DNA of 21,704 nt from a virus: positions 1-21,704 of IMG/VR virus record IMGVR_UViG_3300048023_000579. The stretch is one strand, 5' to 3'. The notes beneath the pieces are model-generated. The model was not told the DNA's origin, did no database searches, and saw only the letters and a list, made by a program, of their open reading frames with translations. Both the position numbers and the translations under genes were made by a program. How positions within the stretch are numbered: position 1 is the stretch's first letter; every line of letters starts with the position of its first letter. Positions 17,041 through 21,704 of this stretch are shown here, in pieces.

Positions 17041-17880
17041 ATGGCTACGATTACTTTAAGGGCATCAAAGGGGTCTCCGCTTACTAATACCGAGGTGGAT
17101 ACCAACTTTACGAACCTCAATAACGCAAAATACGAAAGTGGCGATAATGCGTCTTTCGGTACACTGGCCGCTTCGGGTAATTTAACCCTTGGTATTAGCG
17201 CGTCAATTTCTGCCGCTGGTGCAGATGCTGCATCCGCCACTGCACTCACAAAAACTTACAACATCGTTTCTTCTGCTTCGTCAGGTCAAGGTGTTGTACT
17301 TCCTGCTGCTACTGCTGGTTTGCTCATAAACGTTTTTAATAATAGTGGCAACACTATTAAAGTTTATGGTAACGCAGGGTCAGAGACCGTCGATGGAGCA
17401 ACTTCTGTTGATTTGGTAACTGGCAATGGTTACGAGTTGATTGCTACGGGTTCTGGTACTTGGAGTCAGGTTGGTTCCGGTGGTAGTAACGTAGAAGATT
17501 TCACAATCAACGGTACTGCTGAACTTCTCGGTGATTTGAAACTTGGCGCATCTGCTAACGTTTCTTCTGCTGGTAGTGACCAATCAGGTGCGACTGCTCT
17601 CACAGAAACCTTCAACGTAATTGCTACTGTTGGTGGTTCTACTCAGGGTGTTAAGTTACCTACCGCTGCTGCTGGACTCACAATTATCGTTACTAATTCA
17701 ACGACAACCGATTGCGAATTGTATCCGAATACTTCAGATACCATTGAGGGCGGTTCAGCAAACGCTGCTGTTACCCTCCCCGCAAAAACTACATTTACTT
17801 TGACATGTGGAGATGCTACTAACTGGGTTAAACATCGAGGTATCGCTGTATACAATTCTAGTGGCACTTTGATTAACTAA
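17041..17880 (+). CDS. Fibre-like virion protein with two tandem beta domains (279 aa)
   Basis: The N-terminus TLRASKGSPLTNTEVDTNFT followed by NLN is a recurrent start of phage fibre or virion-decoration proteins ('G.PLT..EvD.NF.nL'). The body is a tandem duplication: residues about 48-144 and 167-264 align, sharing SAxxSxAGxDxxxATALTxT, a GVxLPxAxAGL segment, a VxN turn and a final TxxW. The composition is dominated by Ala, Gly, Ser, Thr and Val with little charge, as expected for extracellular trimeric or beta-sandwich structure. No catalytic motif is visible. It would bind at the baseplate periphery or virion surface; receptor binding is possible but unproven. The start at 17041 is supported by AGGGA (17031-17035) with 5-base spacing. 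Two late promoter octamers lie upstream (16787, 16946). Confidence 0.8.
   Translation: MATITLRASKGSPLTNTEVDTNFTNLNNAKYESGDNASFGTLAASGNLTLGISASISAAGADAASATALTKTYNIVSSASSGQGVVLPAATAGLLINVFNNSGNTIKVYGNAGSETVDGATSVDLVTGNGYELIATGSGTWSQVGSGGSNVEDFTINGTAELLGDLKLGASANVSSAGSDQSGATALTETFNVIATVGGSTQGVKLPTAAAGLTIIVTNSTTTDCELYPNTSDTIEGGSANAAVTLPAKTTFTLTCGDATNWVKHRGIAVYNSSGTLIN
17182..17832 (+). repeat. Tandem duplicated beta domain (17182-17472 and 17539-17832)
   Basis: Two in-frame segments of about 97 codons encode recognisably related domains joined by a short linker (GSGGSNVEDF). Shared landmarks are ATALTxTxN, GVxLPxAxAGL and TxxW. Identity is clear by eye at the protein level only. The second copy contains two cysteines (residues 225 and 256) that the first lacks. 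Confidence 0.7.
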
Positions 17881-17891
17881 GGAGTTAAAAG

Positions 17892-18866
17892 ATGGCTGGT
17901 CCAATAACACTTGAAGCTGGAAGTTATCCTGTAGCCGCAGATGGGCTACAAGGTTTTCGTGAACTAACAGCAACGGAAATTCGTAATCAAATTGCTGGTG
18001 TTATTACCCAAAAGTTTGCTACTGATACGGATGGGTCTGGTACTGCTGAACTAAACGTTGTTACTGGTGGTTCTGCTGGTTCTGATGAGATTGGAACCTT
18101 TTCCGACAGGGCAAGAACTGAATCCGTTGGAACCCACCCCGCTGCTGGTACTATCACTACAACCACGTTTCGTTTCAATCAACCCGTTGCTAGTGTGAGT
18201 GAATCTGGGCAAATCAATCCTTTGCAATGGACAAATACATCTGTCGATGAAATGACAGATTCAGAAATTGATTCAGAAATTCTTGATGAAGTTATCAATG
18301 CAATGGTATTGGAAGACGAACATACTGTGGGTCAGTACAAGGTTGATACTTCTACCCCCTCCGGTGGAACGTGGACTTCTCGGTATACTATCCCAGATAC
18401 GCAAACCGATGGTACTACCGTAAACTATTATCTCTGGCAAAAAACTGCGGCGACAACGGATGCGGGTTCTAGTACTAACATGCTTCTCCAAGTCGATGCA
18501 GACGGTAATATCGATGAGATGACAGAGGCTGACGTAGAAACTCTGGTTCCTGCTTTCAGAAACAGAATCATTGCTTCTGGTGTTGGTACATATTTACTGC
18601 AAACTGGTTCTCCGACTGCTACTGGGTCTTGGACTCAGATGGGTGGAACGATGACTGACCAGTTAAAGACTATCGTTTCAGAAAACTACTCAGGTGAATA
18701 TGCTGGGTCGTATACTGGTTACTATGACAGATTCTTTTCTGGATTCTTAAATGGTGCCTATGCGGGTACATACTCAGGAACGTACTACGGTGAATATGCC
18801 GGTGATACCATCCAATCTTCTAGTTCTACTCAAGAGACGAAACAACTTTTTGTAAGAACCGCTTGA
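17892..18866 (+). CDS. Virion structural / fibre-like protein with Tyr-Gly-rich tail (324 aa)
   Basis: The N-terminal part (MAGPITLEAGSYPVAADGLQ, then GFRELTATEIRNQI) leads to EIGTFSDRARTESVGTHPAA followed by TTTTFRFNQ, a block typical of phage virion structural proteins. The middle is beta-rich with acidic DEMTDSEIDSEILDEV and DEMTEADVETLVPAFR segments that look like a loose duplication. From about residue 266 to 305 the sequence becomes a Tyr/Gly repeat (YSGEYAGSYTGYY, AYAGTYSGTYYGEYAGD). Such Y-G runs recur in marine phage fibre proteins and probably form a regular beta structure. No enzyme motif is visible. The start at 17892 has the strongest ribosome binding site in the window (TAAGGAG, 17878-17884, overlapping the previous stop). 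It is the last gene before a terminator, so it closes the structural block. Confidence 0.82.
   Translation: MAGPITLEAGSYPVAADGLQGFRELTATEIRNQIAGVITQKFATDTDGSGTAELNVVTGGSAGSDEIGTFSDRARTESVGTHPAAGTITTTTFRFNQPVASVSESGQINPLQWTNTSVDEMTDSEIDSEILDEVINAMVLEDEHTVGQYKVDTSTPSGGTWTSRYTIPDTQTDGTTVNYYLWQKTAATTDAGSSTNMLLQVDADGNIDEMTEADVETLVPAFRNRIIASGVGTYLLQTGSPTATGSWTQMGGTMTDQLKTIVSENYSGEYAGSYTGYYDRFFSGFLNGAYAGTYSGTYYGEYAGDTIQSSSSTQETKQLFVRTA
18687..18806 (+). repeat. Tyr-Gly (Y-x-G-x-Y) low-complexity repeat in the fibre-like protein
   Basis: About 40 codons are dominated by Tyr, Gly, Ser, Thr and Ala in a Y-[AST]-G-x-Y periodicity, broken once by an aromatic FFSGFLNGA segment. At the DNA level it is a degenerate repeat around TAT/TAC and GGT/GGA codons. 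It ends shortly before a Ser/Thr/Gln tail. Confidence 0.75.
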
Positions 18867-18870
18867 TTAT

Positions 18871-18899
18871 TTGACATATATACTAGTGGGTGTTATAAT
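18871..18899 (+). promoter_or_regulatory. Consensus sigma70-type promoter (TTGACA, 17 bp, TATAAT)
   Basis: The -35 box TTGACA (18871-18876) and -10 box TATAAT (18894-18899) are both perfect and separated by the ideal 17 bases. Transcription should start near 18906, giving a leader of about 29 bases before the ATG at 18935. Unlike the TATAAATA late promoters upstream, this one can be read by unmodified host polymerase, so the genes behind it are likely expressed early or throughout infection. It overlaps a terminator hairpin. Confidence 0.9.
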
Positions 18900-18917
18900 A
18901 CGCCCACAGTATTTTTT
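18880..18917 (+). terminator. Intrinsic terminator whose loop is the -10 box of the overlapping promoter
   Basis: An 8-bp inner stem (18886-18893 with 18900-18907, one G-U pair) extends after a single bulged A (18885) by five more pairs (18880-18884 with 18908-18912). The T run 18912-18917 follows directly. The six-base loop is TATAAT, the -10 box of the promoter for the next unit. It would stop structural transcripts arriving from upstream, while transcripts starting near 18906 lack the left arm and cannot form the hairpin. Confidence 0.85.
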
Positions 18918-18925
18918 ATAGTATG

Positions 18926-18929
18926 AGGA
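18926..18929 (+). promoter_or_regulatory. Ribosome binding site AGGA selecting the start at 18935
   Basis: AGGA ends 5 bases before the ATG at 18935. An in-frame ATG at 18923 would overlap this site and has only a T-rich terminator tail upstream, so the shorter protein is preferred. Confidence 0.75.
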
Positions 18930-18934
18930 ACATT

Positions 18935-19372
18935 ATGGACTCTCAACCAAAATATCGTAACCCCCGCTGGCTTGATAAAGAGAACCGCAGAGTTTTTTGT
19001 GAGATTCTTGTGGGTGACGTATATCGCCCCTGCAACATCAATGTCGGAAATCCAGAAGAAGGTCTGTCCAACAGAGACTTTGATGCAATCATGGAAGAGT
19101 TCGGCGAAGAGGTGTTGGACGAAAACACTGTTCGCCATCAGGAAAGTGCTGACGAAGAACTTAAAAAACGCGAAGAGACGCAAGAGATTCATCACAACAG
19201 GATGAAACAAGAAACCCTGTTTGAGATGAAACTTCAAGCATTTGAGTCTGAGTATATTAAGAACTCCGACAATAAAGAACTCAAGAAACTTCTAAGAAAA
19301 GCAAAGACTCTTATCGAAGTACAATCATTTGCTACCATTCTGATACAAGAAGAACTTAATAAGTCAGAATGA
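18935..19372 (+). CDS. Acidic helical protein of unknown function (145 aa), first gene of the accessory unit
   Basis: I do not recognise a named family. The first third (PKYRNPRWLDKENRRVFCEI, then LVGDVYRPCNINVGNPEEG) looks like a small beta unit with an 'xNPRW' opening; the rest is highly charged helix rich in Glu and Lys (EEFGEEVLDENTVRHQESAD, KKREETQEIHHNRMKQE), ending in a Leu-rich segment (KKLLRKAKTLIEVQSFATIL). A beta unit followed by charged helix, placed right after a fibre gene, resembles small tail-fibre assembly chaperones; this is only an analogy. It differs from the structural genes in being read from the sigma70-type promoter. The start at 18935 is chosen for its AGGA site. The stop overlaps the next ATG (ATGA, 19369-19372), so it is coupled to the glycosyltransferase. 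Confidence 0.75.
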   Translation: MDSQPKYRNPRWLDKENRRVFCEILVGDVYRPCNINVGNPEEGLSNRDFDAIMEEFGEEVLDENTVRHQESADEELKKREETQEIHHNRMKQETLFEMKLQAFESEYIKNSDNKELKKLLRKAKTLIEVQSFATILIQEELNKSE

Positions 19373-20097
19373 ACGGATACCTGTACGTTGCTACGGTCAA
19401 GTATGAATATTACTTGGCCGCGAAGGAATCTGCCCTATCTCTTTTGGATTTTCACCCAGAAGCCAATATCTGTTTATTTACTTTACCAGAGTGGATAGAA
19501 GAAGACGATCATAAAATATTTGATCGCATCATAACAGATATCCCGAATCATATCAGAACAAAACTGTGGGCGTTGTCACGAACCCCATACGATCTAACAC
19601 TTTATGTAGACTGCGACACTTGGATTCAAGATGAGGAGATACAAGATATCTTCAATCATATCGGAGACAACGATATAATCTTCACTCGCAATCGTCCGTA
19701 TAACTCAAAGATCACACAACTCAATGACGAAGAAGAGATGATCTATCACTGCGGCATTTTTCTATATAAGAAAAGTACGCATATAGTTGAGTTGATGGAC
19801 GATTGGTATGAATACTATTGCAGACAGATATCTGAAGGTTATGATATAAGTCCGTATCCAGAAAAGGCCAGACCGTGGGATACGTTCACTATGTGGTATC
19901 TACTAAATAAAACTAAGCACAAAGATACCATAAAAATAGGAGATTTTCCATCACCGGACGCAAGGTGGAATTTTTGTATGGGGCAAAGACCGGAAGAACT
20001 AGAAGGTCAAGATGTAATCATCACTCACTACAGTTTAGGAAAAATCACATTAAATGATAAACATACCAATAAATCAAGAACTTCAGAAGTCTCTTGA
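19369..20097 (+). CDS. DxD-type glycosyltransferase (GT-A fold, GT8-like)
   Basis: The 242-residue protein begins YLYVATVKYEYYLAAKESAL, followed by RTKLWALSRTPYDLTLYVDC and DTW. Asp81-Cys82-Asp83 is a typical DxD motif, which holds the metal and nucleotide-sugar in GT-A enzymes. A later acceptor-side segment reads YHCGIFLYK, then RPWDTFTMWYLLN, and near the end ITHYSLGK supplies His220, matching the C-terminal metal-binding His of GT8-like enzymes. No signal peptide or membrane segment is seen, so it should act in the cytoplasm. The sugar and acceptor are unknown: host lipopolysaccharide, virion protein or another glycan are all possible. It overlaps the previous gene by ATGA, and its last 44 bases overlap the next gene; the final 15 or so residues are polar and may be incidental. 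It sits with an oxygenase-like protein and an SGNH hydrolase. Confidence 0.85.
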   Translation: MNGYLYVATVKYEYYLAAKESALSLLDFHPEANICLFTLPEWIEEDDHKIFDRIITDIPNHIRTKLWALSRTPYDLTLYVDCDTWIQDEEIQDIFNHIGDNDIIFTRNRPYNSKITQLNDEEEMIYHCGIFLYKKSTHIVELMDDWYEYYCRQISEGYDISPYPEKARPWDTFTMWYLLNKTKHKDTIKIGDFPSPDARWNFCMGQRPEELEGQDVIITHYSLGKITLNDKHTNKSRTSEVS

Positions 20098-20662
20098 CGA
20101 TTATATTACTTGGTTCAATAAAAAAGACTTTGAACTCCCAATGGCCGAAAACCACGAAGATGGTTTGGGTATAGACTACTATTGTTCCAAAGAATATCTG
20201 GACACTGTAATCGACAAGGGCAAAGATCATAAAGGTCCACCCGAGTTTGGCATCACATGCAGTTTTCAAACTACACCCAACGTACCAGAAGAAGCTAGAT
20301 CAAAGTCACTAGACTTTTGTACTTCCTTGTCTTCTTATCTAGGAGCAAAGTATACTGCGGTACATGTTTACTACCCACCAGACGGGTTCATGTCTTGGCA
20401 TTGTAATTGGGATTGTCCCGGCTACAATATTCTACTGTCCCATAGTGACGGTGGTGGATTCTTCAGACACCTAGAAGACGGTGAGATCAAAACCATCCAT
20501 GACCCAGCGGGATGGTCTGTCAAGGTTGGATACTACGGTGGCAAGGATGAGGAACCATACTGGCACTGCGCCGGATCAACAAGTCCCAGACAAACGATTG
20601 GGTTTGTCATCCCAGATAAAAATATGTGGGAGATGATGGTGGAGGACATTGGTTTAGAATGA
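20054..20662 (+). CDS. Cupin / 2OG-Fe(II) oxygenase-like protein with HxN in place of HxD
   Basis: The 202-residue product has the outline of a jelly-roll 2-oxoglutarate/iron oxygenase. YTAVHVYYPPDGFMSWHCNW holds the first metal-site His (His116); a GGGFFRHLEDGEI strand pair and HDPAGWSVKVGYYGG follow; then YWHCAGSTSPRQTIGFV gives a second His (His171) and an Arg eight residues later (Arg179), the usual spacing for the 2-oxoglutarate-binding Arg. The usual acidic ligand two residues after the first His is Asn118 here, with Asp120 close by. Activity is therefore uncertain: iron could be held in another way, or the protein may be a binding scaffold. Similar small phage proteins lie beside glycan enzymes. 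The ATG at 20054 is 44 bases inside the glycosyltransferase gene, with only a distant AGGA (20037-20040). The stop forms an ATGA overlap with the hydrolase gene. Confidence 0.75.
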   Translation: MINIPINQELQKSLDDYITWFNKKDFELPMAENHEDGLGIDYYCSKEYLDTVIDKGKDHKGPPEFGITCSFQTTPNVPEEARSKSLDFCTSLSSYLGAKYTAVHVYYPPDGFMSWHCNWDCPGYNILLSHSDGGGFFRHLEDGEIKTIHDPAGWSVKVGYYGGKDEEPYWHCAGSTSPRQTIGFVIPDKNMWEMMVEDIGLE

Positions 20663-21408
20663 AACTGATGCACAAAGAAGGTGACCAGTTGTGGCCGAAG
20701 GTCAGAAGTATCGGTGGCCAAGTTGTGGGTTATGATCCAGACAGCACTGCTGGATATCTGTTATCTGACAATCCAAATTTTTCTGACTACAATGAAGACT
20801 ATGGTCACCGAATATCATATGACTTCAATTATGCTGGACACAGAACACCAAAAACTTTTAACAAAACAAATCACTTCTTAGTTGTAGGTGGTTCTCAGAC
20901 ATTTGGTACTGGAGTGCCAGAAGATAAGTGCTACCCATCACTAATTGCAAAACGTTTGGGTATGGACTATTACAACATGTCTTTGCCTGGCGTGTCTCAT
21001 GACATAAACATTTCAAATCTATTGTGGTATCTATCTACATACTCTCCCAAGTTCATACTGTGGGAGTGGTTATTCGACTCAAGAAATTATTTAATTCTTC
21101 CGCATATGGATGATATGGTTCTGCCCTTGATTTCAACCCATGTAGAAAAGTATGAAGAAGTTTTCGATGTCCGTGGACTGTCGGAATTTTTTCTATCTTG
21201 TAATGACGTTGGGTATAACAAATCCCGCAGGCAGTTACATGAGATGACATTACAAAATATTTCTAATATGCATAAAGTCCATCAATTTGATTTCAACAAG
21301 GACTTTGAAATAAATTCAATTGACGTTGGTAGAGACGGATTGCACTACGGAATTGATACTCACAAATCAATAGCAGAACTTCTAACTGTCGGATTAAACC
21401 TAGACTAG
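20659..21408 (+). CDS. SGNH/GDSL-family hydrolase
   Basis: The 249-residue product shows the family's key blocks. FLVVGGSQTFGTGV (about 73-86) carries the nucleophile Ser79 in a GGSQTxG setting equivalent to GDS(L). NMSLPGVSHDINIS (about 106-119) matches block II with its glycine. RDGLHYG near the end provides the DxxH pair (Asp226, His229) of the catalytic triad. The usual block III Asn is not obvious; the corresponding region is ILWEWLFDSRNY. SGNH enzymes commonly remove or transfer acyl groups on carbohydrates or lipids. No signal peptide is seen, so a cytoplasmic or virion-borne role is likelier than secretion. The start at 20659 forms a 4-base ATGA overlap with the previous stop and is preferred over an in-frame ATG at 20626 lying within the previous gene. 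Next to a glycosyltransferase it suggests acetyl-type editing of a glycan, which is inference. Confidence 0.85.
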   Translation: MKLMHKEGDQLWPKVRSIGGQVVGYDPDSTAGYLLSDNPNFSDYNEDYGHRISYDFNYAGHRTPKTFNKTNHFLVVGGSQTFGTGVPEDKCYPSLIAKRLGMDYYNMSLPGVSHDINISNLLWYLSTYSPKFILWEWLFDSRNYLILPHMDDMVLPLISTHVEKYEEVFDVRGLSEFFLSCNDVGYNKSRRQLHEMTLQNISNMHKVHQFDFNKDFEINSIDVGRDGLHYGIDTHKSIAELLTVGLNLD

Positions 21409-21704
21409 AAGAATCCTTCCCTCTGACCTATAATCATAAACCTATCATATTCTCTCTTGCCATCCCAAGTGTGATACGTTTGTTGAATGGTTCCCTCGTA
21501 CTCCGCATCAGGTAATCCAATTTGTTCTTTCAACTGTTCGATTGAACTAACGCAATTGATACCATACATTTCTTCAACCACATTGGAGTTTTGCATGGCG
21601 AATACTGCATTGGGGTTCTTTGTTACCAATTCATTCAGTGGGTACATCTGTTCCGTGTGGATGCATATCACCACATCAACTTCAATGTTGTTGAGGTTTT
21701 CAAA
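21405..21704 (-). CDS. C-terminal part of an unrecognised minus-strand gene (5' end outside window)
   Basis: Read on the minus strand, the frame is open from the window edge at 21704 to a TAG at 21407-21405, giving at least 99 residues; a GTG at 21674 is internal to this open frame and is not needed as a start. The peptide has a hydrophobic strand IEVDVVICIHT near the visible beginning, then a mixed helical part (EQMYPLNELV, YGINCVSSIEQLKEQIGL) and ends YHTWDGKREYDRFMIIGQRE. I do not recognise the family. It is the only convincing minus-strand gene here. It converges on the SGNH hydrolase gene with overlapping stop codons, so the window's right edge is probably a boundary between transcription units. 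Confidence 0.65.
   Translation of the reverse strand, partial: FENLNNIEVDVVICIHTEQMYPLNELVTKNPNAVFAMQNSNVVEEMYGINCVSSIEQLKEQIGLPDAEYEGTIQQTYHTWDGKREYDRFMIIGQREGFF

Noticed and set aside
18923-18934. Upstream ATG for the 145-aa gene
   Set aside because: It precedes and overlaps the AGGA site used by the ATG at 18935, and its own upstream sequence is the T-rich terminator tail.
20626-20658. Upstream ATG for the SGNH hydrolase
   Set aside because: It would extend the gene 37 bases into the preceding gene with a Gly-rich peptide unlike the family; the ATGA overlap at 20659 is the natural start.
1-21704. tRNA genes, CRISPR arrays, insertion sequences, integrase or attachment sites
   Set aside because: No cloverleaf-like segment, spaced repeat array, transposase motif or integrase motif was seen; the direct repeats present are in-frame protein repeats.

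Overview
The window looks like part of the late structural region of a T4-like marine myovirus: a baseplate-wedge and tail/fibre block, followed by a short, differently controlled accessory block. The host cannot be named from this sequence. Three things point to this identity. The gene order runs gp25, PAAR spike tip, gp6, a gp7-like protein, a gp8-like protein, then a giant DUF4815-type virion protein. The phage late-promoter octamer TATAAATA occurs repeatedly, each time a short distance upstream of a gene. Genes are densely packed and overlap, almost all on the + strand. No tRNA, rRNA, CRISPR array, insertion sequence or attachment site was seen, and no stretch over 300 bases lacks a gene.

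Layout. 1-78 is the tail end of an upstream gene, possibly the gp5-like hub/spike protein. 90-1031 is an unrecognised 313-residue protein with a glycine-rich linker. 1050-9482 holds the baseplate wedge genes: gp25, PAAR, gp6, gp7-like, a small virion-type protein behind its own late promoter, and gp8-like. 9493-16782 is one 2429-residue virion protein. 16797-18866 holds a small coiled-coil protein and two fibre-like structural proteins. These genes would act together in building the baseplate, its membrane-piercing tip and the peripheral fibres, late in infection.

At 18871-18917 there is a compact switch. A consensus sigma70-type promoter (TTGACA, 17 bp, TATAAT) is embedded in an intrinsic terminator whose hairpin loop is the -10 box itself. 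This appears to end the structural transcript and start a new one. The new unit (18935-21408) encodes a small acidic protein of unknown role, a DxD glycosyltransferase, a cupin/2OG-oxygenase-like protein and an SGNH/GDSL hydrolase, all with overlapping ends. The combination suggests a glycan-building and acyl-modifying cassette acting on the virion or the host surface; this is inference. A convergent minus-strand gene enters from the right edge and shares its stop-codon bases with the hydrolase gene.

The best candidates for something new are the superimposed terminator/promoter, the late promoters that abut start codons (possible leaderless mRNA), the glycan cassette with its HxN-type oxygenase-like member, and short repeat modules shared between neighbouring baseplate proteins.
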